Of a stretch of 45,364 bases of DNA, positions 17,646-26,430 are shown piece after piece. Below the pieces are notes generated by a model, which saw nothing but the letters and a program-made list of their open reading frames with translations, did no database searches and was not told the origin of the DNA. Within the stretch, counting starts at the first letter, position 1; each line of letters begins with the position of its first letter. This DNA comes from Chlorogloea sp. CCALA 695 (lineage in GTDB: Bacteria > Cyanobacteriota > Cyanobacteriia > Cyanobacteriales > Chroococcidiopsidaceae), in the NCBI RefSeq assembly GCF_003003885.1, contig NZ_PVWN01000035.1:1-45364 (forward strand), written 5' to 3'. The position numbers were made by a program, and so were the translations under genes.

Positions 17646-18827
17646 TTAAGCGATCGCACCTTTAATTAATTTACTTGCTGCTAATACTTCTTGTCTTGCC
17701 CATGTGTCGGCGGCGATAATGTCGTCTAGAGAAGGATCGGGGCGATTATCAACATCAAAGACTTCGCATACTCGCTCGATACATCTAGGAATATCTAAAA
17801 ATTCAATTTTTTCATCTAAAAATAAGGCTACGGCTTGCTCGTTGGCGGCATTTAACACCGCAGGCATTGAACCCCCCGCTCTCCCGGCGGCGTAAGCTAA
17901 CTGCATACATGGGTATTTGTGATGATCGGGGGCTTTGAAGGTCAAATTACCAGCTTTAACTAAATCTAACGGTTCCCAATCAGTATGAATGCGATCGGGG
18001 TAAGATAAAGCGTAAAGCAACGGTAAACGCATATCTGCCCAACCCAACTGAGCTAAAACCGATGTATCAAGCAATTCAATCAGCGAGTGAATAATACTTT
18101 GGGGATGAATAACAATTTCAATGCGATCGTAGTCTAAACCAAACAGAAAATGAGCTTCAATTACTTCTAACCCTTTATTCATTAATGTAGCGGAGTCGAT
18201 AGTAATTTTCCGTCCCATTGACCAATTGGGATGTTTGAGCGCGTCAGCAACCTTTACTGTAGCTAGTTTCTCTACAGGCAAATCTCGAAAAGCGCCTCCA
18301 GATGCCGTCAGGATAATTCGCCGCAATCCACCTTCGGGGACGGCTTGGAGGCATTGAAATATAGCTGAATGCTCGGAATCTGCGGGTAATAGTTTCACAC
18401 CATGTTTTTTTACTAAAGGTAAAACTACAGGCGCACCAGCAATTAATGTTTCTTTGTTGGCTAAAGCTATATCTTTTCCCGCTTCAATTGCTGCAATAGT
18501 CGGTAACAAACCTGCACAGCCAACTATACCTGTAACTACAGTTTGGGCTTCGCCGTAACGAGCAACTTCAATTACTCCCGCTTCGGTAGCTAGAAGGATG
18601 GGTTTATAGTCGAAAGATGCGATCGCACTTTTCAATTCTGGTAACTTTGTCTCATCGCAAATCGCAACTATTTTTGGGCGAAATTGCTTAATCTGCGCCG
18701 CCAACATTTCTACATTTCGCCCCGCAGCCAAACCCACAATCTCGAATAAATCCGGATTTTGAGCCACAATATCTAATGTTTGAGTCCCGATAGAGCCAGT
18801 AGAACCTAATAAAGTAATCGCTTTCAC
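17646..18827 (-). CDS. dxr: 1-deoxy-D-xylulose 5-phosphate reductoisomerase
   Basis: A 393-residue DXR, which converts DXP to 2-C-methyl-D-erythritol 4-phosphate with NADPH in the MEP isoprenoid pathway. Visible are the NADPH fold [16 protein letters not shown] at the N terminus, [10 protein letters not shown], the metal and substrate site [45 protein letters not shown] (split over conserved blocks) and [14 protein letters not shown] 18827 gives [14 protein letters not shown], aligned with known starts; a TTG 21 bases upstream is also open. Length is normal for the family. It is on the minus strand with about 250 bases before the next gene. Confidence 0.95.
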   Translation of the reverse strand: MKAITLLGSTGSIGTQTLDIVAQNPDLFEIVGLAAGRNVEMLAAQIKQFRPKIVAICDETKLPELKSAIASFDYKPILLATEAGVIEVARYGEAQTVVTGIVGCAGLLPTIAAIEAGKDIALANKETLIAGAPVVLPLVKKHGVKLLPADSEHSAIFQCLQAVPEGGLRRIILTASGGAFRDLPVEKLATVKVADALKHPNWSMGRKITIDSATLMNKGLEVIEAHFLFGLDYDRIEIVIHPQSIIHSLIELLDTSVLAQLGWADMRLPLLYALSYPDRIHTDWEPLDLVKAGNLTFKAPDHHKYPCMQLAYAAGRAGGSMPAVLNAANEQAVALFLDEKIEFLDIPRCIERVCEVFDVDNRPDPSLDDIIAADTWARQEVLAASKLIKGAIA

Positions 18828-19099
18828 AATGTTATCCGCTTGCAGCAACTACTACTATAAAATTCTTCGGACTCTTTAGATAGTGATATGGATAGATTGA
18901 CCCTACTCATTGCACATAATTGATTTATTTGCAAGTCTAATAGCATACAAATACTTTAATTTATGTCAAGATTTGATGAAGTTAGTGGCTTAAGGCGTTA
19001 GAATCGCAAGTAACTGGCTTGATATTAAGAGTGTGAGAGTTCCTAGGAATTTAAAGCTAGTGAATTAACGATCGCAAATAAATCAGGAGTTGTACTGCA

Positions 19100-19333
19100 A
19101 TGACACAAGAAAACGCTGCTCGATTTTTTAAGTCCGTACAGCAAGACCAAGGATTAAAGGCAAAACTTAAAGCAATTGACGATCCAGAAACATTTTTGCA
19201 GATTGCCGAAGGGCGTGGTTATCAATTCACGCTGGCGGACTTAGACGCGGCGATTTCTAATTTGTCTCATGAAGAAATGGCATCGGTGATTAATCCAGGT
19301 ATATCACCTAGACGACATTTAACCCCAAGGTAG
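19100..19333 (+). CDS. Nif11-like leader peptide family protein (orphan)
   Basis: A 77-residue protein of the Nif11/NHLP leader family (TIGR03798): NAARFFKSVQQDQGLKAKLK, then FLQIAEGRGYQFTLADL, the standard helical leader. In RiPP clusters such leaders end at a double-glycine site before a variable core peptide. Here there is no clear GG or GA site, the tail VINPGISPRRHLTPR has no Cys/Ser/Thr-rich core, and no LanM, radical SAM maturase or peptidase-transporter is adjacent. It may therefore be a stand-alone member of unknown function. AGGAG at 19085-19089 supports ATG 19100, and a strong terminator follows 7 bases after the stop. Confidence 0.85.
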   Translation: MTQENAARFFKSVQQDQGLKAKLKAIDDPETFLQIAEGRGYQFTLADLDAAISNLSHEEMASVINPGISPRRHLTPR

Positions 19334-19340
19334 GTTATTA

Positions 19341-19378
19341 AAAGAGATCGCATAATTTAAATTATGCGATCTCTTTTT
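19341..19378 (+). terminator. Intrinsic terminator of the Nif11-like gene
   Basis: A perfect 36-base palindrome at 19341-19376, arms AAAGAGATCGCATAATTT and its exact complement, followed by further T residues. It starts 7 bases after the stop at 19333. Because the arms begin with A and end with T it can work in both directions. Confidence 0.85.
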
Positions 19379-19386
19379 GAGTAGAT

Positions 19387-19448
19387 GGGACTTACGCAAA
19401 ACAAACTCCCAAACGCCTTAAAAAGAGACGTTGCATTGCAACGTCTCT
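19387..19448. repeat. Interspersed palindromic repeat (TACGCAAA / AGAGACGTTGCA type)
   Basis: Immediately after the terminator is a GGGACTTACGCAAA motif at 19388-19401 and then a palindrome with 12-base arms, AGAGACGTTGCA-T-TGCAACGTCTCT, at 19424-19448. I recognise both as sequences that recur in intergenic DNA of filamentous cyanobacteria. They look like remnants of a small non-autonomous element rather than a gene. Confidence 0.6.
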
Positions 19449-19484
19449 ACACAAAATTTATACATTCAATCAGCAACGCTCTTT

Positions 19485-19567
19485 ATTTTTCCCCCTTTTT
19501 AAGGGGAGGCAAAAAGCGGTGTAGCTGCACCTGACCGCTTTATTGCCGTGGGTTAGGGGGATCGTAT
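19485..19567 (-). repeat. Post-stop hairpin repeat, long form (copy 2)
   Basis: On the minus strand this begins directly after the secA stop codon with GATCCCCCTAACCC. It has a stem of 8-base arms AAAGCGGT / ACCGCTTT running into T residues, then CCCCTTAAAAAGGGG. It matches the copy at 8541-8621 apart from the loops and a few substitutions. A role as terminator of secA is plausible from the stem and trailing T residues. Confidence 0.7.
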
Positions 19568-22369
19568 CTACACCAATTCCGAAGATGTTTCTACACTGGG
19601 CTGCATTTGGGGCTGGAACTGGAACAACGAGTAGACGACGTTGCGGTAAATATTCGTCATCATATCTAGGAACAGTTCGTAACCTTCGCTCTTGTATTCA
19701 ACTAGGGGGTCTTTTTGACCGTAGCCACGTAACCCAACAGACTCACGCAAGGCATCCATTTGTTGCAAGTGTTCGCGCCAAAGAGTATCAATTTGCTGCA
19801 AAATAAAAAATCGCTCGGCTTGGCGCATTAGTCCCGGCTGAACTTGGTCAACTTGAGACTCTTTGAGGTCGTAGGCAATTCTAACTTGCTCATGCAAGAA
19901 AGTTTTGATTTCGTTTACCGATAAATCCTCTAGCTGATTTGGTTCCAAATCTGCCAACAAGTAAACAAATTCTTGAATTTTGCCGACTAGGTTAGCTAAG
20001 TCCCAATCTTCTGAAGGTAAATCGGGGTTAATGTAGTAATCAACAATGTCATCCATCGTTTTTTCGGCATACTTGATTACTTGCTCTTTCAAGTCTTGTC
20101 CTTCCAAAACTCGGCGACGTTCGGCGTAAATAGCGCGACGCTGGTTGTTCATGACTTCATCGTACTCAAACACCTGTTTGCGGATGTCGTAGTAATAAGT
20201 TTCTACCTTTTTCTGAGCGCCTTCTAAGCTGCGGGTAAGCATTCCCGACTCAATAGGCATATCTTCTTCAACCCTGAACATATCCATTAGCTTGCCAACG
20301 CGATCACCTCCAAAAATCCGCAATAAGCTATCTTGTAAGCTAAGAAAAAAGCGTGTAGAACCAGGGTCGCCTTGTCTTCCCGCCCGTCCGCGCAACTGGT
20401 TGTCAATCCGCCGCGATTCGTGACGTTCAGTACCAATTACGTGCAAACCGCCTAGTTGAATTACCTCTTGGTGTTCGGTATCAGTAAACTGTTCGTACTC
20501 TTGCTTGATTTGTTTATAAGCTGCTCGTAAGCGCCCAATTACGGGGTCTTGAGTAGGTGCTTTTTCTGCCGCTACTGCAACTAAGTCCTCTGCCTCTAAT
20601 TCAGGCATACTCCGCTCTCCGTAGTGCTGTACGGCAAATTCTACAGCTTGCTTAAGTAGTTGCTCAGTTTCTTGAGATAGCTGAGTGGGGAAAATTTGCG
20701 GAGATGCTTTCCAAGTTTTGACTTTTTTGCCTGGGACAAAACCTTGACCGCCACCACTACTGCTTGCAGGCAATCCCGAAGCTTGAGTTATACCAAAAAT
20801 ATCTTCATCGTCTGGTACAACAATGCGGGGCATAAAGTATTCTCTTAACTTCAACCGCGCCATGTATTCAGAGTTTCCACCCAGAATAATGTCTGTACCT
20901 CTACCCGCCATGTTAGTTGCGATCGTTAATGCGCCTTTACGTCCAGCTTGGGCGATAATTTCTGATTCTCGTTCGACGTTTTCGGGTCTGGCGTTGAGTA
21001 AGTTGTAGGGAATTTCTAACTGATTTAATAACGTGCTGAGATACTCAGATTTTTCGACGCTAGTTGTCCCGACAAGTACCGGACGACCCATTTCGTGCAT
21101 TTGGGCGCATTCTTGGGCGATCGCATTCCATTTTCCATCTTCACTTTTAAATACCACATCCGACAAGTCTTGACGGCTGCGGGGTCTATTGGTGGGAACA
21201 ATGGTTACTTCTAATTTATAAATTTTTTCAAATTCTGATTCCTCTGTCTTCGCCGTTCCAGTCATTCCGGCTAATTTATCGTAAAGCAAAAACAGATTTT
21301 GATAAGTAATTGTTGCTAAAGTTTGTGTTTCTGGTTGAATTTCTACCCCTTCTTTGGCTTCAATTGCCTGGTGGAGTCCGTCACTCCAACGCCTTCCCGG
21401 TAATACTCGCCCAGTAAATTCATCAACAATTACTACTTCATCATTGCGGACAATGTAGTTGACATCGGCGATAAATAATTCTTTAGCTTTTAAAGCATTA
21501 AAAATGTAGTGCGCCCAAGGATCTTCAGGATTGAATAAGTCGGTAACTTCTAGCAATCTTTCAGCTTCGGCGAAACCTTCGTCAGTTAGCAGCACATTAC
21601 GAGCTTTTTCATCTACCTCATAATGTTCGTCTTCTCCTGTCCTCAATACTGCGGCTATTTGGGCGGCTTGGACGTACTTTTCGGTAGGACGTTCTACTTG
21701 ACCAGAAATAATTAAGGGTGTCCGGGCTTCGTCTACGAGAATAGAGTCTACTTCGTCAATTACGCAATAGTGCAAAGGACGCTGTACGACATCGACTATT
21801 GATGTCGCCATGTTGTCGCGTAAGTAGTCAAAGCCTACTTCGCTATTAGTTACATAGGTGATATCGCAGTCATAATTTTTTTTACGTTCGGCTGGGCCCA
21901 TTCCTTGCTGAATTAAACCAACACTCAATCCCAAAAAGCGGTGTACTTGTCCCATCCATTCGGCATCTCGGCGGGCTAGGTAGTCGTTGACGGTGACAAC
22001 ATGAACTCCTTTACCTGTAAGCGCATTTAGGTAGGCGGGAAGGGTAGAAACTAATGTTTTTCCTTCTCCGGTTTTCATCTCCGCAATTTGTCCTTTATGC
22101 AGAATAGTTCCGCCTAATATTTGCACCTCAAAATGTCGCAATCCTAGTACGCGCTTTCCCGCTTCTCTAACTACGGCAAAAGCTTCAGGAAGTAAATCTT
22201 CTAAACTTTCACCTTTAGCAAGGCGTTGTTTAAATTCAACAGTCTTACCAGTTAGTTGCTCATCAGAAAGGATTGAAATCTCCTCTTCTAAAAGGTTAAC
22301 TTCTTTAGCTGCTGGTTGAAATTTTTTGAGCTTACGAGCGTTAGGGTCGCCCAGCAAGGTTTTTAGCAT
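19568..22369 (-). CDS. secA: Preprotein translocase ATPase SecA
   Basis: A 933-residue SecA, the motor that drives preproteins through SecYEG in plasma and thylakoid membranes. Walker A is MKTGEGKT at 98-105, Walker B is in [18 protein letters not shown], and the second ATPase half has [14 protein letters not shown] and [18 protein letters not shown] short insert rich in Gly and Ser ([18 protein letters not shown]) lies in the region typical of cyanobacterial SecA. There is no C-terminal zinc-binding SEC-C motif; the protein ends after [18 protein letters not shown], as usual in this phylum. It is apparently monocistronic, with a hairpin repeat directly after the stop. Confidence 0.97.
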   Translation of the reverse strand: MLKTLLGDPNARKLKKFQPAAKEVNLLEEEISILSDEQLTGKTVEFKQRLAKGESLEDLLPEAFAVVREAGKRVLGLRHFEVQILGGTILHKGQIAEMKTGEGKTLVSTLPAYLNALTGKGVHVVTVNDYLARRDAEWMGQVHRFLGLSVGLIQQGMGPAERKKNYDCDITYVTNSEVGFDYLRDNMATSIVDVVQRPLHYCVIDEVDSILVDEARTPLIISGQVERPTEKYVQAAQIAAVLRTGEDEHYEVDEKARNVLLTDEGFAEAERLLEVTDLFNPEDPWAHYIFNALKAKELFIADVNYIVRNDEVVIVDEFTGRVLPGRRWSDGLHQAIEAKEGVEIQPETQTLATITYQNLFLLYDKLAGMTGTAKTEESEFEKIYKLEVTIVPTNRPRSRQDLSDVVFKSEDGKWNAIAQECAQMHEMGRPVLVGTTSVEKSEYLSTLLNQLEIPYNLLNARPENVERESEIIAQAGRKGALTIATNMAGRGTDIILGGNSEYMARLKLREYFMPRIVVPDDEDIFGITQASGLPASSSGGGQGFVPGKKVKTWKASPQIFPTQLSQETEQLLKQAVEFAVQHYGERSMPELEAEDLVAVAAEKAPTQDPVIGRLRAAYKQIKQEYEQFTDTEHQEVIQLGGLHVIGTERHESRRIDNQLRGRAGRQGDPGSTRFFLSLQDSLLRIFGGDRVGKLMDMFRVEEDMPIESGMLTRSLEGAQKKVETYYYDIRKQVFEYDEVMNNQRRAIYAERRRVLEGQDLKEQVIKYAEKTMDDIVDYYINPDLPSEDWDLANLVGKIQEFVYLLADLEPNQLEDLSVNEIKTFLHEQVRIAYDLKESQVDQVQPGLMRQAERFFILQQIDTLWREHLQQMDALRESVGLRGYGQKDPLVEYKSEGYELFLDMMTNIYRNVVYSLFQFQPQMQPSVETSSELV

Positions 22370-22570
22370 GGTAGGTAAATATTTAGAATATATGTTTATT
22401 TGTGTGGAGTTATCAAAACTCGCAAGTTGTAAAGCGTGTTAAGGCGGCGTTGGCTGGAACTTCATTCCTCCATGTAGAAGCTAACTTATTCCAAATTATG
22501 AAACTATATTAATCGTATCATTTCGACCCTAGCTAGGACTGTAGAGAGATGCGATTACTTTTGGTAGTAA

Positions 22571-23107
22571 TTACTGCCATTCAGCACTTAATTTGCGGAA
22601 ATTGTACTCGTTTGCGCCTATGTGACAGCCAGCACAGCTACTTAATTCTAGGGGACGGGGTAGTTTTACTTGGGGATGCAATGCTTTAAAGTATCGAGAT
22701 TCGCTGATTCTGTAAGGTATTTCTTCTTCCTTTAGTTGCGATCGCGAAAAAACTTGTAAGTATTGCCATACTATTAACCGCGCAGGATCAATTAAAGGTT
22801 TAATAGTTACGCCGTAGTGTTGGGAATCTTGGATTACTCTTTGCCAGGTTTGCGTAGGTAGTACCGCCGGGGGTATACCACTATGACACCTAGCACAGTT
22901 TTCTAAATATAGTTCTTGTCCTAACTGGTAGCGTTCTGGAACTACATCTACTGTGCCGATTTCCTCGGTTGGGACTGGTTGGGCGTTAGTTATAGTTGCA
23001 AGTCCCCAACCCATTGCTAAACTCCATAGCAAAATTAGTAATAGCAAGAAAAAAGGTGATCGCGTTTGACGATTTGAGCGGCGTTTTAATTTAATTTTAT
23101 TTCTCAT
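22571..23107 (-). CDS. Membrane-anchored or secreted diheme cytochrome c
   Basis: A 178-residue protein with a basic N terminus followed by one hydrophobic segment at about 19-42 (signal peptide or anchor), then two haem c sites: CARCH at 71-75 and CAGCH at 158-162. The layout matches the small dihaem cytochrome c (DHC) proteins of cyanobacteria. The domain would face the periplasm or thylakoid lumen. Partners are unknown and no respiratory gene is adjacent. It starts at ATG 23107, divergent from the Xre antitoxin gene. Confidence 0.85.
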   Translation of the reverse strand: MRNKIKLKRRSNRQTRSPFFLLLLILLWSLAMGWGLATITNAQPVPTEEIGTVDVVPERYQLGQELYLENCARCHSGIPPAVLPTQTWQRVIQDSQHYGVTIKPLIDPARLIVWQYLQVFSRSQLKEEEIPYRISESRYFKALHPQVKLPRPLELSSCAGCHIGANEYNFRKLSAEWQ

Positions 23108-23168
23108 ACTTATAGGTGTTGCTGACTACTAGCATTTGTAGACTACCATTACCTGAAATCACTTAATA

Positions 23169-23203
23169 TCTAGACAAGTGTCTAGACTAATTTTAAGTAT
23201 ACT
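23169..23203 (+). promoter_or_regulatory. Candidate operator and -10 of the Xre-RES module
   Basis: A perfect inverted repeat TCTAGACA-AG-TGTCTAGA spans 23169-23186 and is followed by TATACT at 23198-23203, a good -10. The palindrome covers the place of the -35, so binding of the HTH antitoxin there would block transcription. Autorepression is known for Xre-RES systems; its use of this site is inference. Confidence 0.55.
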
Positions 23204-23229
23204 TAGTTGTGTAAGTGCAAAAAACAGTT

Positions 23230-23580
23230 ATGACAACTAAAACTGCTTATATCAACAGATTAAATCCCTTAGAGATTCGGCAAAGCTTGGGATTGTCGCA
23301 AGAACGCATGAGCTATCTATTGCACATTAGTACAAAAACTTTGGGGCGTTGGGAAAAAAGCGAGACGCTACCCAATGCGGAAGCTAAACAATACTTAGCA
23401 AAACTCAAAGAGATAGCGGATTTAGCTCATAGGGTTTATACACCTTCTGGAGTTTACGAGTTTCTGTCAACTCCAATGGCAGTTTTCGGCGGTTATACAG
23501 CTTTAGATTTAATTCGCCTTAATCAGCACGAGCGAGTAATTGCCCAATTAGCGGCAGATTATGAAGGGCTTGGTTATTAG
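23230..23580 (+). CDS. Xre/MbcA/ParS family antitoxin
   Basis: A 116-residue antitoxin. Residues 10-65 form an Xre-type helix-turn-helix (NPLEIRQSLGLSQERMSYLL, then TKTLGRWEKSE); the C-terminal 45 residues are the DUF2384 / Xre-MbcA-ParS toxin-binding domain (FLSTPMAVFGGYTALDLI, ending ADYEGLGY), which plugs the active site of RES toxins. ATG 23230 is preferred to GTG 23215, which lies only about 12 bases from the predicted -10, but either is possible. Its TAG stop shares one base with the GTG start of the toxin, a tight translational coupling. Confidence 0.88.
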   Translation: MTTKTAYINRLNPLEIRQSLGLSQERMSYLLHISTKTLGRWEKSETLPNAEAKQYLAKLKEIADLAHRVYTPSGVYEFLSTPMAVFGGYTALDLIRLNQHERVIAQLAADYEGLGY

Positions 23581-24113
23581 TGCTTCAGCCTTTTATTAAA
23601 TCGTGGTCAGGTTATGGAGTCCGTCACATTCCTGATGGAGATTACGATATTTATGATTTCAGTCGTGCAGGTTTGGCTACAGACAATCGCTGGAATATAC
23701 AGGGAGATAGTACGCTGTACTTAGCTAGTGAAAAAGATGTAGCTTTAGGAGAATGGTCGCGTCACTTGCAAGTTGAGCGCTCTGTTGGATTAGTTAAGAA
23801 GGTAAAAAGAAGGAAAGTTTATCGATTTGAAGTCAAGCTTACTTCTACAATAGATTTATGCGATCGCAATGTTTGGCAAGTTCTATCACTGCAAGATGCT
23901 CGTAATTGTTTTCTTAATAAAGACACCGCAAGAGCTATAGCTGGATTTATTCGTCACACAACTCAGGTGGAGGCGATATTTGTACCTTCTGTAGTGTTTT
24001 TAGATTGCCCTGATAAGTGGGTGCTGGTAGTTTTTCTGGAGAAGCTGTCTACAAATCCTTATGAGTTTTTGCCTAGTTGCGTTGAGGATGGATATTTTGC
24101 AGTAGATTCGTAG
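23580..24113 (+). CDS. RES domain toxin (NAD+ phosphorylase family)
   Basis: A 177-residue RES-domain protein. Known RES toxins split intracellular NAD+ by phosphorolysis or related chemistry. The family signature residues are visible: Arg37 in NRWN, Tyr47 in LYLAS, Glu58 in ALGEWSRHL and Ser136 in FVPSVVF. It begins at GTG overlapping the antitoxin stop and is the second gene of a classic Xre-RES toxin-antitoxin operon. It converges with a second RES gene, with 50 bases between their stop codons. Confidence 0.85.
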   Translation: MLQPFIKSWSGYGVRHIPDGDYDIYDFSRAGLATDNRWNIQGDSTLYLASEKDVALGEWSRHLQVERSVGLVKKVKRRKVYRFEVKLTSTIDLCDRNVWQVLSLQDARNCFLNKDTARAIAGFIRHTTQVEAIFVPSVVFLDCPDKWVLVVFLEKLSTNPYEFLPSCVEDGYFAVDS

Positions 24114-24163
24114 GTTTTAGTTTATAAAATCTTCCGTACCAGACTTTACCGACGACTGGGCAA

Positions 24164-24796
24164 TTAATAGGGAACTACAATCAACCCATTTTCTTGAGCA
24201 ACTTTTCTAATCTCCGTCCTCAAAGTCTTATGGTTTAAAGGCATCACGTCACTAGGGGAACAACTTAAGGCATCTTTAGCTCTTTCATACAAAGCCAGAG
24301 ATAGGTCTCCATTGTGGGCATTGTGATAAATAATCCCGTCAACTTTGGTGTAGATATTGTAATTATCGTAGAAGTAGCGCGACCAATCTTGGCTTAAATC
24401 TCTTTCTGAAACGCCTGAAAGCGCATAAACTGTTCCATTTGCCATTGCTGGAGTTCCACACAAATCGAGCAAACTTAAAGGGCGCTTAAGCTGCACTGAT
24501 GCAACGCAGTAGTTACCAACTTCTATAGTTCTTTTGTCTCCAAAAACTTCTACTAAACAGCAAGATAATGTAAAACCTGCGTAGTAAATCCCTCGTTTTT
24601 CATCAGTTGAGGGCGCATCCCTAGAATATTGTTGATGGTCAAACCTTTCTAGCGGACCATAATAGCGAAACGATAAAGCATTAGTATTGTGTCTTGTAGG
24701 ATCGAATATCCTCGCAAGACACTCACCTTTGTCGATGGAAGATAAAGCAGGCTCAATAGGTAGTATTTTAGGAGGCGGTGGCGCAATCTCTACCAA
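24164..24796 (-). CDS. Second RES domain toxin
   Basis: A 210-residue RES-domain protein, only distantly similar to the neighbour at 23580. Family signature segments are ARIFDPTRHNTNALSFRYYG with GPLERFDH, YYAGFTLSCCLVEVFGD (Glu83) and VDGIIYHNAHNGDLSLALYERA (likely Ser166). The RHN...GPLERFDH form belongs to the other RES subgroup, whose members often sit with long antitoxins. The only nearby in-frame start is TTG 24796, which follows the antitoxin stop directly; use of TTG is therefore likely but unproven. NAD+ depletion on release from the antitoxin is the expected activity. Confidence 0.8.
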   Translation of the reverse strand: MVEIAPPPPKILPIEPALSSIDKGECLARIFDPTRHNTNALSFRYYGPLERFDHQQYSRDAPSTDEKRGIYYAGFTLSCCLVEVFGDKRTIEVGNYCVASVQLKRPLSLLDLCGTPAMANGTVYALSGVSERDLSQDWSRYFYDNYNIYTKVDGIIYHNAHNGDLSLALYERAKDALSCSPSDVMPLNHKTLRTEIRKVAQENGLIVVPY

Positions 24797-25435
24797 CTAC
24801 CAAGCCCCCAAAGCGATCGCTTCTGTAAGAACCTTTGCTTTTTGACCTTGCTTTAGAGCCTCTACAGGAGTGAGACTATTTAAATAAGGATTCGGTGAAG
24901 TCAGCCAATTAAGCTTAGTAAATTCTGACCCTCCAAGAGCTTTTAAAACCTCTGGTAAGCCGTCAATTACTCCATCCGCGCCGGACGAGTTGAATTGCCA
25001 TGAAGGAAACTTCCATACACCATTATCTTTGACGGCTAGGAGTGATTTATTATTGATGCGATCATGAGGAGTTTGGCGAGTTGTACGTAATAACTCTGCG
25101 ACTTTAGTAGCTGTTAAAGAATCTTTCAGTAACTCCTTTCTTTTATCGAAGGATCTCATTAAAGAAGTTATCTCTAAAACTACGGCTTCTTGATTGCTAT
25201 ACTGTCGCCCCGTAAGTTTGAGTGCCAGCGTTGATTCCTCCTCAGAGACATCTGAGGTATCCAAAACCATGTTTATCGCTTTAACCATAGTTTCAATTTC
25301 TAAATCATCAAGCTCTCCGGCTATACCTTTAATTAGCCTTACAAGAGCCTCCATTGCTGCAAGTCGCCGATCAACTTTTCCTTTATCTACAGAAGGTTTT
25401 GCTCTAATTCGATCTTTGCGCTCTTTAACTGTCAT
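24797..25435 (-). CDS. Putative antitoxin of the second RES module, long unusual form
   Basis: A 212-residue protein directly upstream of the second RES gene, hence its probable antitoxin. Residues 1-95 are helical and charged with no recognised domain; residues 105-150 look like a helix-turn-helix of the excisionase or MerR kind (LTATKVAELLRTTRQTPHDRI, then WKFPSWQF); residues 155-212 resemble a MbcA/ParS toxin-binding region (GLPEVLKALGG, NPYLNSLTPVEALKQGQ, ending ALGAW). ATG 25435 is chosen over TTG 25492 because GGAG precedes it. It is about twice the length of the first module's antitoxin. Confidence 0.65.
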   Translation of the reverse strand: MTVKERKDRIRAKPSVDKGKVDRRLAAMEALVRLIKGIAGELDDLEIETMVKAINMVLDTSDVSEEESTLALKLTGRQYSNQEAVVLEITSLMRSFDKRKELLKDSLTATKVAELLRTTRQTPHDRINNKSLLAVKDNGVWKFPSWQFNSSGADGVIDGLPEVLKALGGSEFTKLNWLTSPNPYLNSLTPVEALKQGQKAKVLTEAIALGAW

Positions 25436-25448
25436 ACTCCAACCTCTT

Positions 25449-25498
25449 TGTAAGAGATGTGAATATCTTAGCAAAACTGTAAGAGATGTCAAACATCT
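25449..25498 (-). promoter_or_regulatory. Repeated operator-like sites upstream of the second RES module
   Basis: The 12-mer TGTAAGAGATGT occurs twice in direct orientation, at 25449-25460 and 25478-25489. The second copy is part of an inverted repeat AGATGT-CAA-ACATCT at 25484-25498. It lies 14-63 bases upstream of the antitoxin ATG, where an autoregulatory site is expected. Confidence 0.55.
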
Positions 25499-25521
25499 TT
25501 GGAGTTAAAGACACTTTCAAG

Positions 25522-26430
25522 CTAAGGAATAGAAACTTGGCGTAATAATTTCTCAACTACAGTTTTGGCTTTACGTCCCCCGGATGGAATTAGGCGATGA
25601 CTTAGTACATGAGGTGCGAGTAATTTAATATCATCGGGAATAGCATAAGTGCGATCGCTCAAAAAAGCCAAAGCCTGAGTTGCTCTTTGTAAGGCGATCG
25701 TCCCGCGAGGACTAACACCAAGGGCAATTTCTTCATCTTCTCGCGTCGCCCGAACTAAATCAAGAATATATTGTTGTAAAGAAGTTTCAACTTTAACTTG
25801 GCTACATAGTTTGCGTAATTCTTGCACCTCATCCAAACTAATACAAGGTTGTAAATCTTCCACTTTTACACCCGCTTGTAAACGTTGCAACATTTGCAGT
25901 TCTTCGTTTTGGCTGGGATAACCCAAAGTTAAGGATAAAATAAACCGATCCATTTGCGCCTCTGGAAGCGGAAATGTACCTTGATATTCAATGGGATTTT
26001 GAGTTGCAATCACAAAAAATGGCGTGGGAACTTTGCGAGAAACACCGTCAACGGTTACTTGCTGTTCTTCCATCACTTCTAGCAAAGCCGATTGAGTGCG
26101 GGGTGTAGCGCGGTTGATTTCGTCTACTAATAAGATATTTGCAAATACGGGCCCAGGGAGATATTCAAATTCGCCGTTTTTGGGATTCCAAATATTTGTC
26201 CCTGTAATATCTGTAGGAAGTAAATCCGGGGTACATTGCAGGCGTTGAAATTTGCCATCTATAGAACGCGCTAAAGACTTTGCAAGTAGGGTTTTTCCTA
26301 CCCCAGGGACATCTTCTAACAAAGCATGACCGCCACTAAGCAAGGCTACTAAAACTAGGCGTATAGCTTCTGATTTGCCGACAATAGTACGACCGAGATT
26401 TTGAGTTAAGGTGTCGAGAAGCTGTCTCAC
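25522..26430 (-). CDS. MoxR family AAA+ ATPase
   Basis: A 302-residue MoxR-type AAA+ ATPase. Walker A is in LLEDVPGVGKTLLAKSLARS, Walker B is ILLVDEINRATPRTQSALLEVMEE, and sensor 1 is VIATQNPIEYQGTFPLPEAQ in the usual order, followed by a lid domain. MoxR proteins act as chaperone-like remodelers, often with VWA-domain proteins; none is seen here. GTG 26430 is chosen: it gives a standard MoxR start (MRQLLDTLTQNLGRTIVGK) and overlaps the ribF stop as GTGA, indicating coupled translation. A TTG 42 bases upstream is a less likely start. Confidence 0.9.
   Translation of the reverse strand: MRQLLDTLTQNLGRTIVGKSEAIRLVLVALLSGGHALLEDVPGVGKTLLAKSLARSIDGKFQRLQCTPDLLPTDITGTNIWNPKNGEFEYLPGPVFANILLVDEINRATPRTQSALLEVMEEQQVTVDGVSRKVPTPFFVIATQNPIEYQGTFPLPEAQMDRFILSLTLGYPSQNEELQMLQRLQAGVKVEDLQPCISLDEVQELRKLCSQVKVETSLQQYILDLVRATREDEEIALGVSPRGTIALQRATQALAFLSDRTYAIPDDIKLLAPHVLSHRLIPSGGRKAKTVVEKLLRQVSIP

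Noticed and set aside
17540-17660. Short minus-strand frame (39 codons from a GTG inside the end of dxr) ending KIELMNLS
   Set aside because: It has a protein-like composition but no Shine-Dalgarno or family match and overlaps dxr; not enough to call a gene.
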